Source: JAGVDM01 sp964642315
Lineage (GTDB): Bacteria > Patescibacteriota > Gracilibacteria > Peribacterales > Peribacteraceae
Length of the DNA: 52,440 nt
Reading direction: 5' to 3'
NCBI GenBank assembly: GCA_964642315.1
Contig: CAZXOG010000005.1
Location: 1 to 52,440 of the forward strand
Part shown: positions 1 to 13,700 of the stretch, piece by piece
How the letters are laid out: each line of letters begins with the position of its first letter
How positions within the stretch are numbered: the stretch's first letter is position 1
Program-made: the position numbers and the translations under genes
The notes under the pieces: model-generated
Databases searched by the model: none
Told to the model about the DNA's origin: nothing
Seen by the model: only the letters and a program-made list of their open reading frames with translations

Positions 1-1143
<1,143 letters not shown>

Positions 1144-1525
1144 TCTTCGCTGTTCACGTGTCGCGCGCAGCGAGCAGGATGTGCTCACGCGCTTCGACAC
1201 GCATATTTCTATTGCAGTGTCTTTCTCCTTCAATTCTGAGTGCCTGTGCTGTGAATGAGCACAAGGATGTGCGTAGCCCCGCCCGTCTCCGCCGAAGGCG
1301 GAAACAAAAAGCGGGTGGCTCGCGCGCACCCGCAGAACTCGACCGAAACCCCTCCACCTCTTCATGGCGTCGAATCCAGCGGCTGCGAGCGAAAACGCAT
1401 AGAGCGTGGTGAGTCTAACGAGGCGGAAAACGGAGTCAAGGAAAAACGGAGTATTCCCTCCTTTCTTCGTCGGCACCAGCCGTGACCGCCGAGGGAGAGC
1501 GCTGTATGCTCCCGCACTGCGGGGC
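1144..1525. other. intergenic region between 23S rRNA and MBOAT gene
   Basis: These 382 nt hold no convincing gene. On the minus strand a 7-bp GC stem (1311-1317 with 1327-1333) is followed by five T (1310-1306), the layout of an intrinsic terminator. A second hairpin, TCCGCC/GGCGGA with a TTCG loop on the minus strand, lies at 1287-1301. Both are upstream of the putative 23S promoter, with no minus-strand gene feeding into them. They could insulate the rRNA gene from antisense transcription of the MBOAT gene. On the plus strand TATGCT at 1505-1510 is a possible -10 box for the MBOAT gene. Confidence 0.4.
1206..1233 (-). promoter_or_regulatory. candidate promoter of the 23S rRNA gene
   Basis: On the minus strand TTGAAG (1228-1233) and TAGAAA (1206-1211) are separated by 16 nt, in a locally AT-richer stretch about 60 nt upstream of the 23S 5' end. 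This would give the 23S gene its own transcription start, as its isolation from 16S requires. It is a motif match only. Confidence 0.35.
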
Positions 1526-2956
1526 ATGCTCTTCCACTCCGATCAGTACGCCGGGTTCCTCCTCGCAACGTTCTGCGCGAATTTTCTCGCGCCGCAGCGG
1601 TGGCGGTGGATTGTGCTGCTCGCCGCAAGCTACGCATTCTGCGCCGCGTGGGATCCTCGCTTTGCGCTCTGCATTGGGTTCTCGACGCTCGTGAGCTACG
1701 CGTGCGGGATCGGCATTGAACGCGCAACAGGCGGCCGCGCCAAACGCCGGTGGCTGCTCATCGGGATTTTCTGCACGCTCGCGCCGCTCATCCTGTTCAA
1801 GTATGCCAATTTCCTGCTAGGTGCATTCGCGGATGCTACGGCGCTCTTCGGCTCACCCGCACAGGCGCCGATCCTCCGCCTGCTGCTCCCGATCGGCATT
1901 TCGTTCTACACCCTCCAGATCATCGGGTACCTCGCGGATGTTTCCGCGGGTCGCACCGCCGCGGAGAAACACCTCGGCATTTACGCCCTCTACGTCTGCT
2001 TCTTCCCGCAGCTCGCTGCCGGACCCATCGCCCGCTCCACGGCACTGCTGCCGCAGCTCCGTGTGGGACATCCGTTCCGGGAAGATCAGGCGACCGACGG
2101 CCTGCGGCTGATCGTGTGGGGACTCTTCCTTAAGACAGTGCTTGCAGACAACCTCGCGGTGTACGTGGATAGCGTGTACGCGGACACCGCCGCGTTTACC
2201 GGACCGCAGCTCTTCCTCGCAACGCAGTTCTTCTCCGCGCAGATCCTCTGCGACTTCGCCGGATACACGGCCGCGGCCATCGGTTCCGCCATGCTCCTGG
2301 GGTTCACGCTGCGCGAGAACTTCCGCCGGCCTTACCTTGCCACCTCCATCCGGGATTTCTGGAACCGGTGGCATATCTCGCTCTCCACGTGGCTCCGGGA
2401 CTACGTGTACATCCCCCTCGGCGGCAGCCGGTGCAGTGCGCTCGCGCAGACGCGCAACGTACTCGTCACGTTCGCCGTGAGCGGGCTGTGGCACGGGGCG
2501 AACTGGACTTTTCTCGTCTGGGGCATGCTCCACGGCATCGGCGTGGCCATTGAGCACCTGTGGTCACGCCGGCTGTACCTGCCCGCGCTCTTCGGGGCCC
2601 GGGGCCGCTGGCTGCGGATTCTCGTGATCTTTCAGCTCGTCACGTTCGCCTGGGTGTTCTTCCGCGCGGATTCCCTGCGGGACGCCTGGTACGTCCTGAC
2701 CCACATGGCCATACAGTGGCCGCCTGCGGACATTCTCGCCGGAACCGGCATGACACCAGCCGTGCTCGCCATGTCCCTCGCGCTCCTCGGCACCACCGCC
2801 CTCGCTGCCATCGGTATGGAGCGGGCAGGCGGATACGTACCGGCTATCCGGCGGCTGCCTACGTGGACGCGCTGGAGCGTGTACTGCGCAGAGACGCTGG
2901 CAATCCTCTTCCTCCAGGCAAACCAGAGCGGCGCCTTCCTCTACGCGCAATTCTGA
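1526..2956 (+). CDS. MBOAT family membrane O-acyltransferase (AlgI/DltB-like)
   Basis: A 476-aa polytopic membrane protein of the MBOAT family, which moves acyl (usually acetyl or D-alanyl) groups across the membrane onto extracellular polymers. The family block RDFWNRWHISLSTWLRDY starts at residue 276, with the conserved His at 283. The second block LWHGANW carries the catalytic His near residue 323. Many hydrophobic helices cover the rest. An upstream in-frame ATG at 1406 would add 40 hydrophilic residues unlike the family. The ATG at 1526 (MLFHSDQYAGF) fits and has TATGCT 15 nt upstream. The next gene starts 2 nt after the stop and encodes an SGNH protein, the usual partner. The modified polymer cannot be deduced. 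Confidence 0.9.
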   Translation: MLFHSDQYAGFLLATFCANFLAPQRWRWIVLLAASYAFCAAWDPRFALCIGFSTLVSYACGIGIERATGGRAKRRWLLIGIFCTLAPLILFKYANFLLGAFADATALFGSPAQAPILRLLLPIGISFYTLQIIGYLADVSAGRTAAEKHLGIYALYVCFFPQLAAGPIARSTALLPQLRVGHPFREDQATDGLRLIVWGLFLKTVLADNLAVYVDSVYADTAAFTGPQLFLATQFFSAQILCDFAGYTAAAIGSAMLLGFTLRENFRRPYLATSIRDFWNRWHISLSTWLRDYVYIPLGGSRCSALAQTRNVLVTFAVSGLWHGANWTFLVWGMLHGIGVAIEHLWSRRLYLPALFGARGRWLRILVIFQLVTFAWVFFRADSLRDAWYVLTHMAIQWPPADILAGTGMTPAVLAMSLALLGTTALAAIGMERAGGYVPAIRRLPTWTRWSVYCAETLAILFLQANQSGAFLYAQF

Positions 2957-2958
2957 TC

Positions 2959-3915
2959 ATGCGGATTTTCCTGCTGAAGCTCATCGGGTTCCTCGCGCTG
3001 CTCGCGGCGCTCTTCCTCTTCGCGAGCGCCGCAGACCGCTGGATCGTGCGGCCGGAGAACCTCTTTAAGCTCCAGCGGGCATTCTTCGACGCGCAGGAGG
3101 AAACTTCGGTGGTATTCCTGGGCGACTCTCACGCGGCCATGGCGATTGACGGCGCGGCACTGCCGGAAGGATGGGTGAATTTCGCCTATCCCGCGGATAG
3201 CGCGGCGGACATGCTCGGCAAAGCCGTGTACGCGGCCGACCGGCGGACGGTGCGGGCGTTCGTCGTTCCTACGGACGAGCAGCTCTTCTCCTCTTTCCGC
3301 GGTCGGCAGCGCAACCTCTGCGGCACGCTCTCGCTCCTCAACACAAAGCAGGTCAAGGCAACCTACGGGATGCGCGCGGACAGGAAACTCCGCGCCAACC
3401 TCCTCTGTGCCCTGCCGCTCGTGAACAAAATCGAGCGGGAGAAATTTATGATCGCCATCGCGGGCTTGCTGAAGGACGTAATCCGCGGTTCCCACGACGA
3501 CGGCACGGATGTCACGTTCGACGCATCTGGTTCCTGGCGCAGGAAGAAGCTCTTCCGCGGAATGGACGGGAACGACGGGAAGGAGGTATTTGCGAAGCAG
3601 ATCGGCACCTCCGCACAGCCGCAAGATAACCTGGTGGAAACGTACCGCGCGCTCATCCGCTTCGCCCGTGAGCGCGGCATCACGGTGATTGGCGTGCGCT
3701 ACCCCGTCGACAACCGTTACCAAGATGCCATGGCGGCAACGGATCTCTCGGCGTTTGCCGCGGCCATTGATTCGCTGCCGTTCGACGCGCGTTTCGACTA
3801 CACGGGCATCTTCGCGGGGAAGCAGGAGTACTTTGACAACAGCGATCACCTCAACAGCGAGGGCAGCACGGCGATCACCAGGCGCATCGTGCAGGATATC
3901 CGGCGGGTGCTCTAA
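2959..3915 (+). CDS. SGNH-hydrolase-like partner of MBOAT acyltransferase
   Basis: A 318-aa protein with one N-terminal membrane helix (about residues 2-22) that places the rest outside the membrane. The GDSHA block puts the nucleophile Ser at residue 57, and a C-terminal SDHLN block supplies Asp296/His297, together the SGNH/GDSL hydrolase hallmarks. AlgX, AlgJ and DltD-type proteins of this architecture pair with MBOAT proteins and complete acyl transfer to a polysaccharide or teichoic acid. Spacing of 2 nt from the MBOAT stop indicates one operon. The reading frame stays open far upstream, but that part overlaps MBOAT and is not family-like. The exact substrate is unknown. Confidence 0.85.
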   Translation: MRIFLLKLIGFLALLAALFLFASAADRWIVRPENLFKLQRAFFDAQEETSVVFLGDSHAAMAIDGAALPEGWVNFAYPADSAADMLGKAVYAADRRTVRAFVVPTDEQLFSSFRGRQRNLCGTLSLLNTKQVKATYGMRADRKLRANLLCALPLVNKIEREKFMIAIAGLLKDVIRGSHDDGTDVTFDASGSWRRKKLFRGMDGNDGKEVFAKQIGTSAQPQDNLVETYRALIRFARERGITVIGVRYPVDNRYQDAMAATDLSAFAAAIDSLPFDARFDYTGIFAGKQEYFDNSDHLNSEGSTAITRRIVQDIRRVL

Positions 3916-3919
3916 GGCA

Positions 3920-4321
3920 TTACTCGCCTTCCGCCGGAGCCGGAGCGTCGGGGACGGCATGCTCTTCGGGCACCGCCCCGCTCTCCCGCCGCCCCTGCCC
4001 GAGGAGCACGAGATTCTCGATGACGATTTCGGTGCGGAAGATCTTCGTGCCTTCGGGGCCGTCCCAGCTGCGGGTCTTTAAGTACCCCTCGACGAAGATC
4101 GGCTTTCCCTTCGTGACGTTCTGCGCACAGAACTCGGCGAGCCCGCCCCACGCCACGAGGTTGTGGTACTCCGCAAGGCTCTGTTTCTCGCCGTTCGCGT
4201 CTTTCCACACGCGGTTCGTCGCCATGCCGAACGTGCACACCGACTGGCCGCCCGTGGTGGATTTGAGTTCGGGATCGCGCGTGACGTTGCCGAGGAGGAT
4301 CACCTTGTTCACGGACTTCAT
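3920..4321 (-). CDS. ssb: single-stranded DNA-binding protein
   Basis: A 133-aa protein with the OB fold of bacterial SSB: the N-terminal VNKVILLGNVTRDPEL signature, the FGMATNRVW strand and the YLKTRSW/IVIENLVLLG strands. It binds single-stranded DNA during replication and repair. The C-terminal tail is short (about 25 residues after the OB fold) and ends APAPAEGE. The acidic-hydrophobic tip (DDDIPF type) that recruits partner proteins in most bacteria is absent. It lies downstream of rpoB on the same strand behind an inverted repeat. No Shine-Dalgarno is visible. The stop lies 4 nt from that of the convergent SGNH gene. Confidence 0.95.
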   Translation of the reverse strand: MKSVNKVILLGNVTRDPELKSTTGGQSVCTFGMATNRVWKDANGEKQSLAEYHNLVAWGGLAEFCAQNVTKGKPIFVEGYLKTRSWDGPEGTKIFRTEIVIENLVLLGQGRRESGAVPEEHAVPDAPAPAEGE

Positions 4322-4334
4322 GGGATGAGTGGGA

Positions 4335-4381
4335 AGCGGTTAGCGTGTAGTGATTAGTCTATGCACTACCCGCTAACCGCT
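4335..4381. repeat. imperfect 18-bp inverted repeat built of 7-8 bp units
   Basis: Arms 4335-4352 and 4364-4381 are reverse complements with one mismatch around an 11-nt loop. The right side continues as ACCCGCT, AACCGCT, CAACCGCT, so the arm is itself a short-period direct repeat. It sits between the rpoB stop and the ssb start. There is no T-tract after the stem in either direction, so it is not a classical intrinsic terminator. It could act as a processing site or weak terminator. The same layout with different sequence occurs at 15744-15785 and 23804-23909. Confidence 0.6.
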
Positions 4382-4400
4382 CAACCGCTACTCACTGGGA

Positions 4401-8545
<4,145 letters not shown>

Positions 8546-8656
8546 GCGCGAAAGGGGGAAAGGATACCGCACGAATACCGGCACATTGCCCGTGCCTGCT
8601 CCGAACGGTGATGGGTGCAGTGCTCAATACGCAATCAGTACCACTGCGTCGCGGGC

Positions 8657-8684
8657 ATTCTAAGGGGAATATTCCCTGTGTCAA
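8657..8684 (-). promoter_or_regulatory. rpoB promoter with palindromic spacer
   Basis: On the minus strand a consensus TTGACA (8679-8684) and TAGAAT (8657-8662) are separated by 16 nt. The spacer contains the perfect 12-bp palindrome GGGAATATTCCC (8665-8676). The predicted start near 8650 leaves a leader of about 105 nt before the rpoB ATG at 8545. The palindrome position between -35 and -10 is typical for a repressor operator; no cognate regulator can be named. Confidence 0.6.
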
Positions 8685-8743
8685 CAAAAGCTGCGGTGTT
8701 GTGCAGTATTCTTAACAAATGACCTGAAGCGGACGGCGAACAA

Positions 8744-9346
8744 TTACGCTCCGGCGAAGTTCTTTGCCACTTCTTCCCAATTCACGACGTTCCAGAACGC
8801 CTGGATGTACTCCGGGCGGCGGTTCTGGTACTTGAGGTAGTACGCGTGCTCCCACACGTCGATCGCGAGGAGCGGCACTTTCCCCTGGGAAAGCGGCGTG
8901 TCCTGATTTGAGGTGCTCAGCACGCTAAGCGTGCCCTTCTCCGCGACAAGCCACGCCCACCCGGAGCCGAACTGACCGGCAGCGGCAGCGGAGAACTGTT
9001 CACGGAAAACCGCTACCGAGCCAAACGATTCCTCGATGGCCTTGCGCAGTTCTCCTTCCGGTTCTCCGCCGCCCTGCGGCCCTAAGACATTCCAGAAAAA
9101 GGTGTGGTTCGCAAATCCGCCGCCATGGTTGCGCACCGCCGGCCGGATTTTCTCCGGCACGGCATCGAGGTTTCTGAGCACTTCTTCAATCGGCTTCTTC
9201 GCAAGAGGACTGCCCTCAAGAGCGGCATTCGTCTTGTCGCAGTAAGCCTGATGATGCTTCGTATAGTGGATTTCCATCGTCCGAGCATCAATGTGCGGCT
9301 CTAGGGCCGCAAAATCGTACGGGAGCTTTGGGAGTGTGTACGCCAT
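8744..9346 (-). CDS. superoxide dismutase, Fe/Mn family
   Basis: A 200-aa cytoplasmic enzyme that dismutates superoxide to oxygen and hydrogen peroxide. Family signatures present are PKLPYDFAALEPHIDARTMEIHYTKHH cut into LPYDFAALEPHI near the N terminus, the metal-ligand His in HYTKHHQAY, GGGFANHTFFW, GSGWAWLV, and the ligand motif DVWEHAYYLKYQNRR. The NQDTPL segment carries the Gln typical of Mn-type enzymes, so a Mn or cambialistic enzyme is likelier than a strict Fe enzyme. Start ATG 9346 (MAYTLPKL) is chosen over upstream ATGs because a perfect TATACT -10 box lies 6 nt upstream, implying a leaderless mRNA. It precedes rpoB on the same strand with 198 nt between. Confidence 0.95.
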   Translation of the reverse strand: MAYTLPKLPYDFAALEPHIDARTMEIHYTKHHQAYCDKTNAALEGSPLAKKPIEEVLRNLDAVPEKIRPAVRNHGGGFANHTFFWNVLGPQGGGEPEGELRKAIEESFGSVAVFREQFSAAAAGQFGSGWAWLVAEKGTLSVLSTSNQDTPLSQGKVPLLAIDVWEHAYYLKYQNRRPEYIQAFWNVVNWEEVAKNFAGA

Positions 9347-9370
9347 ACGGCCAGTATACCTTCGCGGGAT

Positions 9371-9461
9371 GTGCCGCAGGTGGAAAGGTCCTGCGGGTGT
9401 GGCCAAGCCTACAAAAACCCTTACAAACTCGCAAAACCTGCCCTACCTGCACAACCTGCCG
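9371..9461. repeat. short-period GCAGGT/ACCTGC repeat cluster
   Basis: Between the divergent sod and femX starts, GCAGGT-type units on the left face ACCTGC-type units (three within 9436-9460) in inverted orientation, with 7-9 nt spacing. The match is looser than at 4335 or 23804. It sits across the two -10 boxes of these divergent genes. Confidence 0.35.
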
Positions 9462-9473
9462 TACTATGTCCCC

Positions 9474-10451
9474 GTGATTCACCTCCTTGCTTCCGCACGG
9501 GAACTGGACGCGTACGACGCGTGGGTGAAGGCGCAGCCATACGGCACGCTGTGGCAGTCGCTGGAGTGGCGGCAGTTCCTCGCGGCACGCGGGAAGGATG
9601 TGCGCGTCTACGCCGCGGAGGCGGGCGGGCAACTCCGCGCAGGCGGCCTCACCGTCATTGATCGCACGAGCTTAGGGCTCAGCACGTGGGAAATTCCCAG
9701 AGGACCTGTGTGGGCGGCAGATGGCGAGGAGCTGGCGGCGGAACTCCTCGATACCATTATTGCGGATGCGAAGCGGGAACGCTGCATGGCGCTCTATTGC
9801 TCGCCAATGCAGCTGCTACCCGCAACCCGCTATCCGCTATCCGCCAGTTCCCGCCATATCCACTGCGAAGCAACTCGCATACTTGACCTCACCCCGCCGG
9901 AAGAAGCGATTCTGGCGCAGATGAAGCCGAAAGGGCGCTATAACATCCGCGTTGCCGAAAAACACGGCGTGCAGGTGCGGGAATCCGGGGATATCGGCGC
10001 ATTCGCCGCGCTTGTGGCCCTTACGAGCAGGCGCGATGGTTTTACGGCGCTGCCGGAGGCCGCGTACCAGGCTTTCCTTGAATCTCTGCCCGGGAGCTTC
10101 CTGCTGCTGGCTTTCTCTGCGGATACGCCTGTTGCCGGGCTCCTCGGCGTGTGCTGGAACAAGCGAGGCATCTACTACTACGGCGCCTCCTCCTACGAGC
10201 ACCGTGCGCTCATGACCCCCTATGCGCTGCAATGGGAGGCAATGCGCCTCTGCAAAACCCGTGGCTGCCACCGGTACGACCTCCTCGGCATCGCGCCGGA
10301 GAACGCTGGGGAACGGCACCCGTGGGCAGGCGTCACGCGGTTTAAGGAACAATTCGGCGGCACGGTGGAAACGTATCCTGCCGAACAGGAACTGGTGCTC
10401 CGGCCAGCCGTGAAGGCACTACTCGACTGGAAGCGCAAAGTGCTGGGGTAG
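9474..10451 (+). CDS. FemX/FemAB-like aminoacyltransferase (GNAT fold)
   Basis: A 325-aa cytoplasmic protein of the FemXAB family, which adds amino acids from aminoacyl-tRNA to the peptide stem of peptidoglycan precursors. Visible support is the KPKGRYNIRVAEKHGV block, typical of Fem-type tandem GNAT domains, and the C-terminal YDLLGIAPENAGERHPWAGVTRFKE-like segment (YDLLGIAP and GVTRFKEQFGG), where the family binds substrate. The GTG at 9474 (VIHLLASARELDAYDAW) is chosen because TACTAT ends 6 nt upstream and the longer reading frame from 9291 runs into non-coding repeats. An internal run of CCGCTAT units at about 9828-9851 encodes a short linker and may be an inserted repeat. Confidence 0.8.
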   Translation: MIHLLASARELDAYDAWVKAQPYGTLWQSLEWRQFLAARGKDVRVYAAEAGGQLRAGGLTVIDRTSLGLSTWEIPRGPVWAADGEELAAELLDTIIADAKRERCMALYCSPMQLLPATRYPLSASSRHIHCEATRILDLTPPEEAILAQMKPKGRYNIRVAEKHGVQVRESGDIGAFAALVALTSRRDGFTALPEAAYQAFLESLPGSFLLLAFSADTPVAGLLGVCWNKRGIYYYGASSYEHRALMTPYALQWEAMRLCKTRGCHRYDLLGIAPENAGERHPWAGVTRFKEQFGGTVETYPAEQELVLRPAVKALLDWKRKVLG

Positions 10452-10749
10452 GCCTCTTTCACCTTTGTCTAAGCAACAAGGTGGTACCCAAACGCCATCG
10501 CGCCAAACGCACCCGTGGATTATAAAGAGGATGAGGCGCGTCATAGGCGAATTCGACGACTACGTAATAGACCAATGATAAACACATCGCGAAGTCGGGC
10601 TTCGCCCGACTGGAGCGATACCTCACAGAAGGGAAGAGGGCCCGCGGGAGAAACCGAAGGTGTCTCCTGCGAGATATACAAAAAGGGCCCCCTTTCGGGG
10701 GCCCCTTTGTTGGCTTAGGCCAAGCCGCTACGGATCACGCTAGATGCTA
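10452..10749. other. convergent intergenic region
   Basis: These 298 nt between the femX stop and the SLH-protein stop hold no credible gene. A hairpin AGTCGGGC/GCCCGACT lies at 10593-10611 without a T-tract. A strong terminator lies at 10680-10708. Confidence 0.6.
10680..10708 (-). terminator. intrinsic terminator of the SLH-protein gene
   Basis: A GGGCCCCC/GGGGGCCC 8-bp stem (10685-10692 with 10697-10704) with a 4-nt loop is followed on the minus strand by five T. It lies about 45 nt after the SLH-protein stop. On the plus strand CCTTTGTT follows, so weak bidirectional activity is possible. Confidence 0.85.
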
Positions 10750-13700
10750 TTAGCTCTTGTAGCTCGTCGAGTTCACAACCGTGTCAGCGTATTCAACCCA
10801 GTGGAACGCTTCGCTCGTCGAGGAGTCGGTGTCGTTCCAGATGAGGTGGCTGAAGGCTGTGTCGGTCACTGTGCCCGAACCGAAGGACAAGCGGGTGTTC
10901 TTCGAGAAGGACTGCAGCGACGCCTGCAGGATGGACGTGGCAGCCGCAGTTACCTGCGAGTTCGTCACGTTGGCCTGCAGCACGAATGTCTCGGACTGTC
11001 CCTGGTCGATCCTGGTCTGGACGCTTGTGGCATCGAGATCAGAACAGACGACGAGGAAGGAGCCGGAGGCATTCCCCCCGATGTTGAGGGTCGGGGTGGT
11101 GGAGTCCGCGGTGCAGGAAGTTGTCACCGTGGCATCCTCCTTGTTGTAGAACTCGAACGTTGTGGCATCCAACACCACGTTCGTGGCGTTGACGTTGAAG
11201 ACCACACCCGTGAGCAGCACGTAGTTCAACCCGTTGTTCGAGTTGCCGTTCTGCGCGGCGGTGATCTTGAACTGACCGAACGGCTGGATACCGGTGTTCA
11301 CCGGTGTGTTATCCGGAGCCGGATTCGCGTTCGTGATCGAAGTGATCTTCGACATCACGGTCACGTGATCGGTGCCATCGATCGTGGAGTTGTAGGTGAG
11401 AGCCGCAGGAGCGTTGAGGCCGATGAAGACCTCGCCGTCGGAGGTGGCGTCACCATCGTTATCCGTAAGATCGTTGCTCGATTCAGCACCACGGGCCTGG
11501 ACGGCGCCGGTGTTGCTGGCGATCGAACCGGAGGAGTTGTGGATGAAGAAGGAAACCGCCTGTGCGGATGTTCCGCCGGCGTTATCCTTCTTGATGCGGG
11601 CGCGGACCAAGATATCGAGGTCCTCACCCTCCGGAACGACGAGCTGCTCGTTCTCCATGTTCGCGCAGAAGCTCTGCACAGCGTCGTAGTTGCTGTGCGG
11701 GTTGAGGTCGAGGGCGTTTCCGCCGCAGCCACCGACCGTCGCCTCAGCGAACGGAGTCGTAGCACCATCGAGGTAGAGCTCCAGACGATCCACCGCAGTC
11801 GCGTTGGACCCGGAGGAGGTGATCTGCAGCTCTGTCACATCAATATCTTCGTTCTCCGCGCGCATCTGCAGGCGCAGCACCGGCTCGGTGAGCGTGCCAC
11901 CAAGCAGCTGGCGGTTGCGGACTGGCGTGGAGTCGGCGATCACGTACAGGTTGCCCTGGCCAGAGAAGCTCCACAGCGTGGAGGCCACCGTGGTGAGAGC
12001 AATGTCGCACGTGCTTGCGCAGGTGCCATCCTCGGAAATGCCCGAGAGGTTGCTGCCGTCGTCGAGTTCCTCGGCCTCGATGAAGGACGTCGTGCCTGTC
12101 GCGAACGCCAGGCGGAGCGTCGTCGTGGCCTTGAGGGACGAGGCAACGTCACCGTGGACTTCGAAGATGACGGTCTGCTCGGCCGGGATCACGAATCCGC
12201 CACCGGCGAGATCCGTGAAGGAGACCGTGCTGCTCTGCATGGCGTTGCCATCCTCGAGGATGGTATCCACCACACCGTCGCCGTCGGTATCCACCCACAG
12301 CGCGTAGTTCTGCACGTTCTCGCCATCACCGGCGCCCTCGTCGAAGACTGCCTTGGTGAAGAGGATGTCCTCCGCCTCACCGGCGCGAGCCTCGAACCGG
12401 AGCAGGGTGATGTCCTTGGAGTTCTCCACGGCATCGTTCGTCGCGGTGAGCGACTTCATCGCAACCGTGAGGGTCGCGTTGGCGATGCGGTGGAAGTTGC
12501 CGGAGATCGTACCGCGCGGGCGCACGTCACCGACGTTGTCGCCCGTGGTGAGACCTTCGACCTGCATCTGGTAGGACGTAGATGCAGCAGCCAGCACGCC
12601 GCCGAAGTCACACCCGGTGGTGTTGTCGATCAGCGCGTTGGTGGAATCCAGGATCTTTGTCGGTTCGCCACAGATGTGGACGCGGAACTTGTCGCCGCTC
12701 ATCGGGTGCGCGGTAGCACCGTTGTCGATGAAGTCGCCGCGGAATTCCCACGTCTCATCACCATGGATGATGAAGTCGTCGAACCGGTAGATCTGGTAGG
12801 AACCGACGGATGCACGCTTGGCGGCTGTGCCGGAAACGGCGACACCGGAAACCGTGGAACCCGTGGTCTTGTTGCGGATCTCGACGTCTTCCATGACCTC
12901 ATCGACGTCGTCATCCGTGAAGTTGTCGGTCGTGATGGTGGCAGCGCCGCCAGCCTCATCGAGAGACGTTCCTGTGGAAGTCTCGGCCTCAACGAGGATG
13001 TAGAGCTCCTTCACATCGACCTTCTCGCCACCCGTCTTGAACTTGATGTTCGCGAAGATGGCGTCGTTGTCATCGCGGGTGTAATCCTGCGTGGCAGGAC
13101 CGTTCACGCCGAGCGTGAACTCACCGGCATCGATCGTCACGATGTCTGCTGCAGTGGTGGTCCCGATGCTTACCTGGGAACCGTACAGCTGACCGTTGAC
13201 GCCGTAGCCGTAGAGCGAGCCGACCGCGAAGAGGTCGGAGCTCTCCTCGAAGTGCATCTGGATGCTGTCGCCAGCACCGCCGACGATGTCGGCGATCACT
13301 TCGAGCGTGATTTTGTCACCCTCGAGAACGGTGAACGGAGGATCGAAGACCACCGTCACGAAGTCGCCGACCGTGGAGGCAACGGTGTTCGTAAGCACCG
13401 TGCCGTCCGTGCGGCGAATGGCGATGTTCGTGAAGTCGCCGTCGGAGGTCGAGCTGTTCTGCTCCAAGGTCATGGAGTAGATCGTCTGATCCTCAACGGA
13501 GTTGGCGGAAACCTCGAACTTGCCGATCACCACGCCCGTGTCGCCCACTTCCACCTGGTCGGGGCTCACGGTGCGGTACTCGACGGAAACCGTGCCGCTC
13601 GTTACGGCTGCGACACGGAAGGTGTTCCCGCGGAGCGGGAAGTTGCCACCCACGTCGAGCGCGTTGGAGACGACATCGGAGGCGAGCTCAACCACGAGGT

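Noticed and set aside
10515..10718. 67-codon plus-strand frame after the femX-like gene
   Set aside because: It runs through the SLH terminator hairpin and lacks protein-like composition.
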